Shown in pieces: positions 11,641-26,800 of a stretch of 64,000 nucleotides of DNA. The stretch is taken from contig NC_091139.1 of assembly GCF_041381155.1 (NCBI RefSeq), positions 10,044,383-10,108,382 of the forward strand. Reading direction: 5' to 3'. The position numbers and the translations under genes were made by a program. Numbering within the stretch: position 1 is the stretch's first letter; each line of letters opens with the position of its first letter. The notes beneath the pieces were generated by a model. The model was not told where the DNA came from. It saw only the letters and a list, made by a program, of their open reading frames with translations, and searched no databases. This DNA is from Argopecten irradians. Lineage: Eukaryota > Mollusca > Bivalvia > Pectinida > Pectinidae.

Positions 11641-11833
11641 CATCACTGGTCAATTAACATAAACATCGGTGGTATCCATGTAGTGTTTGATTATGATATA
11701 TAGATCATCACTGCTGAGTTTATCTACACATCAGTTATTTCCAGGGAGTATTTGATCATGCTATATAGGTCATCATTGGTCACATCAGTTGACATACACA
11801 TCGGTGGTATCCAGGTAGTCTTTGATGATGTTG
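11641..11833. repeat. Three ~64-bp tandem units containing the end of the phosphatase coding region
   Basis: ATCATCACTGGTCA-like starts recur at 11641, 11704 and 11769. On the minus strand the first unit repeats the sense of the real C-terminus ([14 protein letters not shown] then stop, against [15 protein letters not shown] in the last exon). The last-exon sequence has therefore been copied into its own 3' flank. Confidence 0.65.
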
Positions 11834-11853
11834 TAGCAGTATTGGTACTGGTC
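11785..11853 (-). CDS. RPTP last coding exon
   Basis: It reads [22 protein letters not shown] and TGA (11785-11787). This is the 'dQY.fcy....dyl' C-terminal helix of D2. Acceptor ATATAG. Confidence 0.9.
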   Translation of the reverse strand, partial: DQYQYCYNIIKDYLDTTDVYVN

Positions 11854-14800
11854 CTATATTAGAAAATAAAAATATAAAATGTGACATGAACATATAACAT
11901 ATTGATTCATGGTAAGGCTATAGTTATTCCTATAAAAAGTCCTTAAGACTAAATGAAGCTATTTTGATTTTATTGGTCTAACATCTTAGTAAATATCGGG
12001 GTCATGTAAGAACGTGTCAGGTTTATAGGATAAACAAAACACCGAACAGTGGACACTTATTTCAGAAACAAATAAGCATGTTCAGAATTGATATGATTAT
12101 TTGATGAAATGATGGTTAAACATTTTGATATCTCTTTGCATAGCGAGTCGCGTCCCGCCCCGTCCGATCTGTTTTGCCTTGTTCCCTCCCGTGAGGCCCC
12201 ACCTTGTCCCAGTGTATGTTGCCTTGTTCACTCCCGTCAAGTCGCACCCTGTCCCAGTGTATGTTGCCTTGTTCACTCCCGTCAAGTCCCACCCTGTCCC
12301 AATCTATGTTGCCTTATTCCCTTATGTTAGGTCCCCCCTGTCCTGGTCTATTTTGTCTTATTCACCCGTGGAATTCCGCCCTGTCCCATCGAGGTCGCTC
12401 TATCCCGGTCTGTCTTGTATTTTTCCCGTCTATGGAGACGGGCTTGTTCCTTCCCGTCAAGTCTCGCCCTTTCCTGGTCTGCGTTGTCTTTTTCCAGTCC
12501 GTCGAGTTTCGCCTTATCTCGGTCTGTCATTTCTTGTTTCTTCCCGAAATGTCCCACTCTATCCCATCCCATTAATTCAATGGTGGCAGGAAAACTTTGT
12601 TTTTATTTCAGCTATGAGTTCAGAATACTGGATCATGAAACAATTTCTAGTAGTTATAGATAAGAGAAAGACTCACGAAATTAGTTATGAACTCCGGACG
12701 TCGTACGAGTAACTGACGTACAATCTGATAGATGTCCACCTCTTCGTCACACTTCATTTGGTCTCTGGCATTGCTGATACAACAGAACAGTCCACTCTGG
12801 GAATACCCATCTCTGTAACATCATGGATTTTTATATAGAAACACCTTATTCACACTTCTGGTGTATGGCGAGGAGTTTTAATTACGATGTACAATTACAT
12901 AAAACAACGGAATATCAGAATCTCGGGAAACTAACTGGGATACTTTTCGTACTCTCAACGTATTATAACATCTCTTTCAATGTTTATTTCATGTGAAATT
13001 AATGAAAAATATTTTCTAAATTCTATTGGCATATCTGTATCATGAAAATATTTTTACAAAACATACCGACACATAACGACGGTTGTTTTGGTGTCGTCCG
13101 ATTTACGTCGGCTGTCAATTAGTTCAAGAAGCTGTAGCAACACTGAAGACTCTTGGGGGACTGCAGTGTTTCTATCCCATCCTGTCATGTGGAACACTCG
13201 AACTGAGGTGCTTAACCCGCTCTCCTAAATAGGACAGATTTGATATAATAGTTTCCATATGAGTAGATATTCAAACACTTCATAATGTGAATATACTTAC
13301 TTTAAACAAAATTTGACTGGTGTTTTATTTTCATTTCAAATAAACTATCCCTTAATATATTTATCAATTTTTTATCATGTACCTTGTTAATGTTCATATT
13401 GTTATATTAAAAATGTTCTGATTTTTTCCCCACAATACGTGGTCACGGGACGTTCAATATATAGCATATTGACTCGGTGTGTCCATTTTTAGAAACACCG
13501 AGTCAATATTCCTGTGCGAACTCTAATGCCCAAAAGCTGAATTCTTCAGGGTGGTGTTCTTAGTCAAATGCTTTTCTTGAAATTAGTATATACATATTGA
13601 TTATTTTTGACATCTGTTAAAGAAACGACATATCTAACATAAAAATTAAGGACCATTGTTTCTGTCTATATGGTGTTATATCACCTTTGTAGAATTTAGA
13701 GTAATGAAATCGGGCTACGCCCTCGGTCATTATCAACAACAACAAAGGTCCATATTAATATATACTGCCCAAGAAGAATTAAACATTGGCGAGGGAATTA
13801 TTTTGTATTTTACCAGTGTAGTTATAGCCATATAGATAATTTATATTATTATTTTATTTTGATATTAGATATAACACAGTGTCTTTGACGAATGACGAAT
13901 CAAAAAGCTTCTCTGATGTGCATGTTTTACAAGAAGAACGATGGTAACATCACGCCACCCTGAAGAACGCAACGGAAAATTCACAAGCGGTTGTAATATC
14001 ACAAAATGAACATTGTGTTTCTCTGTGTTTCTAAAATAGGAAACACCGAATCGAATTGTTATATATCAAAATCACATGACCATGTATTAACCAATTAGAA
14101 TAGGGAAAAATCAGATCATATCTATATTTCCTTTGCGTGAAAAAAAGTTACAAGTAGATCTTTACTACCGTCTGCAACGTTGTTGTTATCGTTATGCATT
14201 TGACAGTATAAAGGCTAGTAGAGTCCAACGTTTTAGATTAAACTTCTTATACATAACCAAACCACAAAATTTCAGCGCTTCAATATGTGCTATAAAACAT
14301 AACATACGCCAGTATAGTGTCTTAGAAGAAATTCATTGACAAAAAAAGGACGTATGTTTATAATTGTAACAAATTTCTATTCTCATCTCCGACATCGGCA
14401 AATCCTAAATACAACCATACATACCACGTTTTCGATTCCGATTTCATGCACATCTACATTGGTTATTGCAGAGGACATCCCTTTGTGATGTAACTTGAAA
14501 TCTCCGATCCGTTTCTCCTCGTCCTCTTCTGGCAGCCAGTCCTATAATATCAAATCCCAAATGGGACCACGTACCACGTGATACCCGATAAAGTTTATGC
14601 GGGACTATTGTTTCTATTGGTGATGGAATGACGTCAAATGACGTTATCGCAGGATAACGTCATTTCAGCGGGAAGATTACAAAGAGCTACGTTCCATTAC
14701 CATTGGAGATACTAGTCCCGCACAAATGTTATCGGGTATCACGTGGTATGTGAATTAGTCACATTGTCATTATTACATACCATCAATGCTTTGTGAAAGT

Positions 14801-17800
14801 TACAAAACAAACAAAACTACAATATCAGAAACTAAAGTTGCTGCAAAAGACTCATTCTTAAAGAATTTAAGCAGGATTTAATGCAACAAAATTGAATCAA
14901 AGACTTGGCAATGTATTTATTCGACTGAATTCAAACAGATTGCATTTGTATTTGCAACAAATAATTCATAGGAAATACAATATTTAAATGTTCTTGATTG
15001 AATTTGATAAGTTTTCCGTTTTTGATCACTTACAATGGCTTCCGTCTTAATGATGACAAGTGTCTGACAGTTGTGGTCCATTATCATCGTCAACAGATCC
15101 ACGACAGTGTCCTCCAAGGGAGTCTGAGTGACGATGTACCCAGTCTTGGACGTGTAGGACTTATGAAAATTAATGGATTCACAATGAAAACCATAAACTA
15201 CCACCAACGTAATATTAATAATACCCTAAAATCTTGATAATAAGCTGCGGCTTATATATTTTTTTGTAGGAAATCCCAGGTTTATTTTCAGGGCCGGCTT
15301 ATTTTTTAAGCCCGTCTTATTTATGAAGTCAGTTATCCTGTAAGGTATGATATTACCGACTTTTGAAAATTGAATATTAAAACTAAAATAAAACAAATAT
15401 ATTAAAAAGTACATGACTTATTTTTGAGGATTAATACAAATATTTATATATACATAATTTTTATGCATGTATTTATGCATATGATAAAATAAGGTTTAAT
15501 ATGTTTTAAATAAATTCCTTGGACGGAATCCAAGGCTTACTTTCAAGTGCGGCCTATTTTCAAAACCGGCATATTTTCAAGATATATTTGACTTTTAGAA
15601 ATCCAAAGTTTACTTTCAAGACCAGCCTTTTTCAAATCAGGCTTATTATCGAGAGTATAGGGTATAATGAGGGGGAATCCAAAACGGTACATCAGAATAA
15701 AATGAATTAAAAAGTTGAAAATATGTTATTCATAGCTTCAATGTCGACAACTGTTGCAATGTATTACAATAATACCTACACTTTGGAATAATTTCTCACA
15801 GGATTCTATGATTTTTTTAGACAACAGGTCTTTTGAATAAATTTCTTTTAGAAATAATTATATCTAAGTTTGACTAAAATACATTATAATTACATTTGAA
15901 TAATGTCAACTCATTCACTATTACCATTTGACATACATGTACTAACGTATATCTCATAAACTACAGGTATTTTTGGTTTCAGAGAAAGTTAATCCCGTAA
16001 AGAAAGTTATTAAGGAAAAACGCAAATATTATATTCATCAAATATGAAAAATGTATATAAGTGGAGCAGGAGTGGAACACAATCTAGAGTAAAGCGTGGT
16101 AAGAAGGAAGGACATGGTCGTGCAGTTAACGTATGATAGGTCCATTTAATATCTATCGATGATAGGATGATTATTGTTTGATATTAGATATAACTACGAT
16201 ATATTAAGTGTGTAGGGAATCAAACCAAATATATATCTATGGAAATCTCCTTTTGGGCACAAGGTTTCATATAGAGGTGAATGTTTCGGAGCCTGCTGAT
16301 TGGGTATTCAGGGCGCATCAGTTTCAAATGTTTAATGTGCGGGTTCTACTGCATTACATGTAGATGTAAAATATGTAAAGGCATTAAAAAAAATTCTTTC
16401 AAGTCTGTTTCTGAGAGGGAGAGGTTAAGATCAAGATCCGGGTCATACAAAGTGTGATTTGTGTAAGTTGTTACTTGTTTCGCAATCGATGTAAAATAGA
16501 TAAAGTTTATTATTTCTCCTCCTCCTAAAAGTTTAGCAAGATGGCACATTTTATCTTTTTTTTTCATTCATAGGTATGTAATGTGACCTTTTTTAAATTA
16601 ATGATGGGTGACCAGACTTGAAACTTCATTTAACCTGGACAGCGACAATACATACATTACAATACTTACAGGTACTGACACTGCGTTGATGTAGTCTGTT
16701 CTACATGTAGCCTGTGATTGCAGGTAAGTTCTAAACTTGTCAACTAAACGAAAAACAATCTTTATTAAAAACTATTAATTGATTGAATTTATGATCTTGT
16801 AGACACTTTTTGAAAAATATTATTGTGCATAAATCATATATCGATTTCTGAAAAAAGTGCTTGAACTTTTGTTGTTGATTAGGGTTTGGCCTTACTTGAG
16901 TATCTTGTTTATTTTATGGAAATATACAACAAAAATCTGAGTGTATTTCAAATAAACAGCGAAGCGAGTTAATTCTTATAATTCAATTTACTAAAGATAA
17001 TCTCTTCAAAATTCCAAATTAATTTTGGGACTCGTTTTTATGAAATCATTACGCCATTATCTCAGCCAATCAGTAGTGACGTTACAAACGACGATGTTTT
17101 CATAATGAGCTGATAAAGTAGATTTTTAGCCAATGAAAATGCTCATTACAAACAAAATTATGAGTTATTCAAATATAGAGAATGTTCTTAACTGATGACG
17201 ATCCTATATAGCTTACCTGCAAGGACAGATAAGGTCCTATTCTTCATCTTGTTCGATGGCAGTAGGGCTGCTGTGTAGTCTGTTTCATCGTAATTCGGTT
17301 TGGTAGATCGGATAAGCTTCATGAAATAAAGTTAACATTATGCATTGCCAATTATTAGTTCATCGAAACAAGAAAATTGATGTGTTTTTCATCTTTTTAT
17401 ACTTATTTACTTTTTTTTTCTTGCAACTTGCTATTACTAAAGCAAGTATCAGATGCCTGCGAGTGTATAGAAAAAATAAATTTACATGTATACGGTGACA
17501 GTAAATTACCTGCACTGGAACATATCTACCGAGACTATGGCATGCGAGATGGGCTTTTCTAAGAACACTAAAGTTGCAAGAATCTATTTCCGCATCATAC
17601 ATTCACGTTAACAAGCGACATTATTTAGGGGGCTAAATTGCTGCTGAAGTCTAATAATTGTTTTGAATATTGTACATGAAAAAAACTAAAAAAGAACAAA
17701 TTAACAAAAACGTGTTACGGTTTCATTACTAACATAAAGCGACAAACATAATTGTCCGCATAATTTTACAAAAATAAAATTTAATTTCGTGTGTGACATA

Positions 17801-20800
17801 TCAAACTCTATATTCTTATGTAATGCAGGGTTAGTTGTAATCCTGAATTTGCAATATAAAACAATAAAAAGTATCCTACAATGACTCGGGAGATTTAACA
17901 TCAAGCGCCTTGTTTCCCGAGATATGTCTATAAAAAGAAGGAAAACAATGACTATTTTATTTTACATTTCATATTTAACCCTTAGGCTGCCACAGGGCCG
18001 ATTTGGGCCGATCTGACTTTTACGTTGACTGACACAGGGCCGATCTGGGCCGATGTGCTTTTTAACGAATTTTGACGTCACGTTTTGCATTGTTAACGAC
18101 GTCATCAATATATTTGTGATGTCCCTGCACCGACATGAGAAATGCTGGAAAATTGCATATGTGATGACACAAATTTAGAGTTACCTTACTCCGAAACCTT
18201 TCAACTTATTTTCACGAAACTTTATGTATATGTTAGGCTGGTGTAATTGTTGTACCTTTTGCTATCCGGAACCTTCTATTTTTGGTATTTTATCAGTTAC
18301 TATGAAAAAAAAATTAACAAATTACAGTTTGCTGTCTAACTCCAAAACGGTTCAACGTAGATGCGCGAACATGTTTATATACTGTGTATATAGACTTTAA
18401 ATTTCGTGGGTGCATGTAAAGTTTCACGATTTACTGTTTTGAAAATATTTGCGGGGACTTATCTTTGCGAATCATCTATGTAACATTTGAAAGCGTCATT
18501 CAAAAGACATACTATAATATGTGAAACCATGATTTTGTTAATTTTTTCGAAGTAAAATAAATTTCGCGAATTTGGATGGGTCCGCGAATTTAGCAAAATT
18601 AAAACCTCTGTGTATATTAGAAACTACATGTATATATACATTATATAAGGCTAGTGCTTAAGTTCTGATTATTGCTATTAAACATTTATATAGATAATGT
18701 TTATGTTACATCGGAAACTAATTCAAAACGCTTAATTACCGATTACTTCAATTTCTGAGTTTAAGTTATAGCTCCCTTAATTGTTCGACTGATCTCCATG
18801 TTATAGCTTTGACATCGTATATGGACATATATGTAATAGAATTACTAATTTGGCAACATCCATTTTGTTGGAAAGAAATAAAGAGTAAAGACATGGAGAA
18901 GCATAGGTTTTAGAAAATCACTAGATATGATATGCGTAGGTCACCTTCTAGTGGTCCCGTGTAAATATGTACCTAGCGAAGTTATTTTAGGTAGAAATAC
19001 TGTAACCCAGATTTCGATTTTAATTGTTACAGCACATCAAGAGTGTGATGAAATGTTGATTATTAAACTATATATACATACATGTATATTAAGGAAATAA
19101 GGGATGTACTTGATAGTTGAGTTGTGGGGGAGAGGGGGGGGAGAGAGTTAGTTATTTTTTTTATTGATGATCCAATTTAGAATTCGAATTTTGAAATATT
19201 TTCGGTTTTCCGTGTTTAATTTCTGAATTTAAATTTTCTATTTTTTCTCTTTATTGAACTGGGATTTTTTTCCTAACCAAGTAAATATAGGCATATATTC
19301 GTAACGTAACATGTACTCATATTGGGATTTTAAAAGAAGTGCGTCATCCGTCGAACGTTGTTCAGTTCGGAAACCTTAACAATTTAAACCCATATCTATC
19401 ACCAGATCTCACATTTTACATACAATTTTAAAGGCCCATTACCTTTCGAAATAAAAATGAAAATTTTCTAAAAACCAATTATAACATAATAAGGATTATA
19501 TCGATGACCTAAGATGAGGTTACAACACCAAACAAATGCGAAATCATTTGCGTAATCCATGTTAACAGTGAAGATTAATTTCGCTGTTTTGTCGTCTGGT
19601 GCAGTAATAGTCAACTAACGCGCGGTATTTAGGACGACGGCGGGAAACATAAGACAACCCGCGTAATTAAAATTAACATTGGCAGAAATGACACACCACA
19701 GTAGTTAGTGACAAGAAATTGTGAAAGTGATACAGAGAACAAACGATTTCTTGTCAAGTGAATTTAATTTATAACTATTTAAATACTAAACGCGTGTTAT
19801 ATTATCGTTCAATATCAAATAAAATTTGCACTTCGCGGAAAAAAATCGATGAATATTAACAATTTTTAGTGCATCCGTAAGTTTGATGGCAGCGCAAACT
19901 TTTTCACTGCGAACACGTTATTTACCAATAAGCTAAGCCACTAGGTAATTATGTCAGCTTTCCATAGAGGTATGACATGTCATGTGGAATGCGCGACGTG
20001 TCTTTATTCAATCGTTTTAATTGACGCAGATACCGTCTTGACGCCGAGGTCGTGGTGAGATGGTAGGTGTATGCAAAACTGTTAACGTCATAGATAAATG
20101 ACGTCATAATGGGAGGTTTGAAATGCCAGCAGAAATCGTGGCAATTCAGAAAATCAGAGAAATTCCCGTGGCAGCGAAATGGTTAAATGTGAAGTTATTA
20201 AGTTATTCCTTTTGTTATAAGCTAACCTAGCACATCGTATAACTGAAATCTTTACAGTATAGTAACCTCTATATACCTGAAGAGGTAGGTTACTCCAATT
20301 TATTCCTTTCTGGTCAGTGACGTTGTATTCCCACCATTCACTGATTTGTCACCGGTTCTAGCCATCAGAGATTTTTTCTGTCAACCCCTAGGGAATGACA
20401 TATTGCGCGCGCTTACCTTTTGAACCCGAAGACAATTACGTGACGTCATTGCTTCATGCGGCGTGACCGCGGCGTGCATTGTTGATGACGTCATCAATAT
20501 TGACACGCAGACAACGGAACCATGTTCATATCGCGGTGAAAATGCTTCTTTTGGGTTATTAACTTTTCCTTTTCATTTGTATATGGAGGGGAAAAGAATC
20601 ATTCCCTACCTATGAGGGTGTGACAACAAAATCACAAACCTCGGGGAAATTTCTGAATGTCCAACCCTCGGCAAGCCTTGTGAATTACCCCTTGGGTTGT
20701 GATTTCGTTGTCACACCCTCTAGATAGGGAAAGATTCTATTAATCTTGCAAATGATTTATAATCAAACTCAAATAATATATTACCTGATATTCCTTTCTG

Positions 20801-23800
20801 AGCTTTGTTTGATTGGTCGGGCCGCCGTTTGAGAGTGCACTAAGTTCTGTGTGGAACTTCATTTTTGGAATCAGAGTGTCTGGCATATCAAATGCTTCAA
20901 TAAGGAGTTGGTGAATAGCTATGTATTGTCCCTGGATAAATAAATCGATGGGTGTTACTTTTATGTAAATACATCAAGTCACAAGCTTTGTGGAAGGCTT
21001 GTATGCGTTGAGTATTTCAGAATTTTTTTTACCCGTTTTCTTCCTAATGAGAGACAATTCTAGTATTTTGCCAAGACAGATTGTCCATTTAGGCTCATCG
21101 CCTCTTTCACATGAGAATAAAAAGACACATGTCATATGTTCATCGCACAATTTCTCTGAAAATATGCTTGATTGAAAACAATCTCCATAACTTACAGCAG
21201 TTTGGACCATGTTGACTCTATCCTTCCGCATTGTGTTAACATATCCCTTGACATCAATACGTCCGGTTTCTCTTCCTTCCTTCAGTAGAGCATCGAGGGC
21301 CATGAATGTTCCTGTCCTTCCAATACCGGCACTGTCAATGTATAGCAACCGTTAATGCCTTCCGCCACGTAATTTCTTAAAATTTTCATAACATTTTCAG
21401 AAAACAAAATGACAGTTTATATACACTTTTGTAAACTGATCGAAAGTATCTGTACCAATAATGGAATTCTAAACTTTTTTGTGTTAATGACGCATTGATG
21501 CCAATAATTTATTTATCATTACCCTGAAGTGTCACTGACTGCTTCTCATACAGAACGTGTGCTTCCTAAATTTGCTTGGCTGTAATGATCCACCTTATTT
21601 CCTTTCAAAGAAAAGATCTATATTCCAGTTATGAAACCGATAAATGAACCGACGAGTCGTTTTAAAATGATATATCTTATTGTCACCTGCAATGAACAAC
21701 CATTTTCCCTTTCAATGTAGCCTCGCAGTTGCTCACGCATCGATGGAAGACGACGAGTTCGTTAGGGTCAGGAGTCCCGTGGTCTGGCCACGTGGTGTAG
21801 TGGAACTGATGTATCTGTCTGACTGTCTTCGTCTGAGTTGATAATAATAACAATGATAATAGCATATTACAAACAACCCATTGATTTAACGTTCTATAGT
21901 TTCTATATCATCATTCCATGTAATAAGAATAATGATATTGATTTTTGTCATAATTTACAAATACAATCTATAACCTACCGTCTTTTCTGTAACATTTAGG
22001 TCCCTGATGACAAAGAAGGCGTACGACCGTTCCCTGTCCAGTATGATGTTGAAATGTGGCGTGTCAAGCGGTTCTCCTTCATTAGGCCAGTACTTGTCAC
22101 ACTTTGGCTGATTATGTAAGTGATAAAATGTATTGCAATGTTAATTTCCATCTTATACAAACAGTTACTTACAATGTGTAGATATCGTTTTATATTATTT
22201 GTTCCGACTTAATCGTTTTTTAGGTGTCGGACTTCATATTGAGATTAAAATAAAGCCTATCAGTGAATGCCATAACAGAGCCATTGTGATTTATCATAGT
22301 TACTTCCTCTTTTGTAACTTATAAGTTGTTATTGAATGAAGTATCTCGGACGAATCAAATCATTACAGAGCCTACAACACAAATATAATAATAACCTATA
22401 TTTAATCCTGTAAACCAATTTATGTTCTCATATTTATTATCTTGCGAAGAAGAGTTCTTACCAACAATCGTGTATATATTCATGAATGGGTTTTATACAA
22501 CTATTTGCGTGGGATTTGAATCATGGCATTCCAGGTTTTTCTTGACATAACGCGAACTGGTGTACAGTACTTATGAGACTGAATACATTTTTATAACTAT
22601 TCTCAGATGAATACGGATCTGTGTAACAAACGTTATATTAAAACGGTTTCACAACATAGCTTATATAGATAGATAGGTTGAGTGAATACAAGCTATAAGG
22701 AAAACATTAATGTAAGTAACAAATCATCCAATAAAATTTTAGCTTCATTCAGAAAAAACCATAAAGAGTACTGCTTTGTAACGCCAAAATTTGATAAAAT
22801 ATAATCGGTAATACAGTTAATATAAATAAGATATAGTATACATACCTTTCCTCCTTCTACGAGATTCGTTAACATTACGATTTTGCTGGTTTTCAGTTGC
22901 CAGATCATCCTCCAGAAATCCTTAACCGTTGCAGGCCTTGGCCCTGAAAAGTACGCAACAAAATAAAAATATTAAAAAAACTCATGCTTACTGGTAATGT
23001 ATAATTTATATTTCTATAGAAATTATACCTAATACGTTAACGGTATTTGACAATGATATTTCGTCTAACGATTATTTACTAAAAAAGACAGTATTCAGCA
23101 TAAATCACATATTGTATTACTTTGTATATGATTCCATTTGTAGTGATAATTAGAAATTTACCCTGTGTTGCCACGTATTCCGCAGGTTTTCTGACACCCT
23201 GTTAAATAATAAAAAAATAACAAAAATAAACAATTACATTTTACATATGAAATTGGTTCCCGAATTTAATGCTGGAATAGGAACATTTCAAATCGCTTAA
23301 TTTGGGCCCGGGTTAGTATCATTTTATGTCGGTTTGACATTATATGAATGCATATATATATATTAATACGCTTACATCGATGTAGTTTGCGTTGATGTAG
23401 TCCGAGTGAGGATCTTTACCGATTGTATCAAGGATTACGCGGGAATGGTCGTCTGTAATAGAAATATTAACTCATTGTTGATCTTAACTGCGTATACGAG
23501 AATGGCTTGTGTAGAAAATTAAAAAAAAATCACTGAGCCTCAAAACTGATTCAGCTTCTGATAAAGCCTTTAAAATCAGACGCGGTTTTACTGATTCAGA
23601 AGTAGATATATTTGGTAGAAAAAAATGTTTAAATGATACAATAATGATGAAAATTGAAATGAGATGAATTATCTGGTATAAAAACCAGACGATGTTTTAC
23701 CTGCTTCTTAGAATGGTATAATATAATTGTTTGGTTGATATAAGTATATATATATATATATCTTTCCAAAATGCGAATTTAAAACATTTATATAACACGA

Positions 23801-26800
23801 TACAAAAGAAGAATAGAAATAAGATATAAATGTTTGGTGTCAATTCTTACTGGATTCAATATTATGATAAACCAATTGGAATTCGGTTTTATTTTAACAG
23901 TATATTATATGCATACTTACAAGGGAACGTCGTTTTGAATCTATTCTTTGTTTTATTTTTATCTATCATTCCAATTTTGTGCTCATGTAAATCTCCAGAT
24001 GGTATTGACTGTAACAAAATGATATAGACGTTATGTCTTAATTGCTAGTAGTGCCAAACAAAACGCAAACCATGCACCTAATGCAGAAACCAGTGTTAAG
24101 ATACAACAGGTCATCATTATGGGGTATAGTTAAGAATATCGACAAACAAAAACGAAACTTTATTAAAAGGACCATTGGTTTGGTCGCATGAGACCTTTAT
24201 TTAAAAATAATGAAAAAAAAAAACAAAAAAACAAACAAACAAAAGCAAAAAACATTTATTTATTTATATAAGAAAAATGTTACTATTTCCAATCAAATTA
24301 ATTAATTATGGCACATATCTTCATTTGCTTTATTATAAATAGACTTAATGCACTAGTGTCGATTTCGTTTACGGATTTCACTTCATCATGATATCATTAT
24401 CAATTAATAGGTCGCGTTACTTGTTATAGTTCTAATGATACAGAATCTACCTTGTATTCGTCCTCGAAGGCTTTGGCCTTATTTTCCATTTTCTTTTCGA
24501 CGAGGGATTTGAGAGTGGAAATAGGAAAGCCAACAGGTCCGGGGTTATAGTAAACATCCGACTTCCCGTTAACTATATTAGTGTTTACATACACACTGGC
24601 ATCGACTTCTGCTAGCTCGCCTGGTTCTGTTGTATAGAGATCAACCATGTGAGTGATTTCCCATAGACCACAATGTTAAAGATTAGGATTCAAACAGTCG
24701 AATCCAAGTCAGTTATCGTGTTTATTAACTAAAATCTATGTTAGTATATAACACGAGAGAAAAAAATGGTTCCTTCTGTTCAAACTCCCATCAGGCGACT
24801 CATTTTGAAATAAGGTCAGTTAAGCGCTGAAACGTTTACCTATTCATAATCAAAATTGATATATCGAACTAAATTTTGATATATCTATCCAAATCTATAT
24901 CACTAATTCCCAACAATCTATTATTATATAATTATTTTTATATTTAAAATGCATAATTAACCAGTCAATCAATGACCTGGACAAAATGCTATCCGGGAAT
25001 CAAACTTCTATACACCGGGTCCATTTCGAAAGTCTATTATTTCGCTGGTTTGTCTCTGGTAAATCATTTACATAATATACGGTGTCGGGGTGTATGAAAC
25101 ATTCTTTCGGTTAAAGACGATGCAAGAATGTGTTGAAAAATATTCCTTTATTGTCGTTATAATAGTATATAATATCAATATATTATATAATAGTAATATA
25201 AGTATAAATCACCTGTCACATTGCTGTAGATGCTTTCCGCCTGACATTTGCCTTGGAAATTGTCTGTTTCCTTTGCCTCGTTGTATATTTTACTTTGATG
25301 TCCGTTTGATCGACCGATATCAGTTAAAGATTCTTCTTTCTCAGCATTAAGACGACGTCTGCAGTAAAACACATCAAAATACAAATGTTGAATAATACAG
25401 TATTGCTTTGAAGCTTGAAGAAAATAAAAGCTTAAAAATAAACAGACAACTCTTTCTATAATCATGATAAAGATTGGATGTCAGTGTGCAATTATCAACC
25501 CTTTATGATATTTGTTATTTCAGTATTAAAAGCACCTAAAATACATCAAGCTTTAAAACTGAAATACAAGCAGGCTATCAATTCACCCTTTAAAGTATAA
25601 TATTTACCACACAGTGAACCTTCAGTCGCAGAAAGAATTAGGTAAAAAAAAAATACTTTTTGACATTACAGAAAGCTTAGTAAAAACGCATCCAAATTTG
25701 GCCTTTCTTAAATTATTTATTACAAGGTCAACAGCAGTCATTTTGACACATTGTTCGTCAACTTAATGTAGTTACAATAGTATTTCTTGAATCATAAATA
25801 CTATTTGATACAAAAGCAAACATTATGATAAAATACCCTTAACTTAACACATACAGTTGCAATTATTTCACGATATCATTTAAAAATAAGTTTTATACCC
25901 CTATAAAATAGTTTCTATATAAGCTCTACTGATATAAATGTCAGTAAATGAACTGTTCTGTCGAGCGGTCCTAAGAACTGTTAAAATCGACTGTTCAAAT
26001 GTGCTGTTGGACTTGAATGACGTCAAAATTGGGTACAACAAAGCAATTATCGACTTAAATAAAGTCTTCTGGTCTAACAAATCATATATTGCCCTAAATC
26101 CCAGTCAACAACTGTATATTATCTATTATAACGTACAATTCGTGGACTTAAAGACAGAAACATTGGTTTTTATTTCAACTTTAACGTTCTTAACTTTCAA
26201 TATTGAAATGTACCACCTTCTGATAAAGATGACAGTAACTATGACGACAGCACCAACCACGACCACTCCTACAACTGCTCCAGCTATTGGACCTGCAATT
26301 TGTTTTGGGATCTTTTGTTCTGGGAATGGAAATATTTTACACATATGAGTTATTGGCTTGCATTTACAAAATATAATGGACAAACTCCTTTCATTTTACA
26401 CAAATGCAGTCTTCCATAACTTTCACAGCGTATTATTTTACTATTTGCATCGAAACATTGGTGTATTTGGTGCCTATGACAACGCGTGGCCACGGGTTTA
26501 TCACGAGAAACTTCATTTCTTGCTTTTTAATTGTCTTTTGTACTGAAACGAAGGTTTTCGATCAGTATAAAATAAATGTTCATCGCGCGATTACAGAAAG
26601 TAAGTCCGTTATTACTATTTAGATAAACACTTATATAATACACGTGCTCTGAAATAGTAATGAAAAAATATAATTACTGCAGTAGTCTCCTTGGTAACCA
26701 GGTTCGCATGACGTCACACAAAAACCTGAGTCGAATTCACAACTACTGCAATGGCCACATGTCATGTCACATTGTCTACCGTATAAAGTCGGCTTACATC

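Noticed and set aside
12109..12712. Long overlapping open frames on both strands
   Set aside because: They come from a ~45-bp minisatellite in the last phosphatase intron; the translations are repeats without any domain character.
17514..17568. Minus-strand segment between AG and GTAATT that looks like an extra phosphatase exon
   Set aside because: No reading frame fits the phase 0 ends of the neighbouring exons, one frame has a stop, and joining 20785 directly to 17316 gives the expected D1-D2 linker length.
25938..26348. Plus-strand 136-residue open frame
   Set aside because: It is the antisense of the phosphatase transmembrane exon plus intron; the Thr-rich end is the reverse of a Val/Gly-rich helix.
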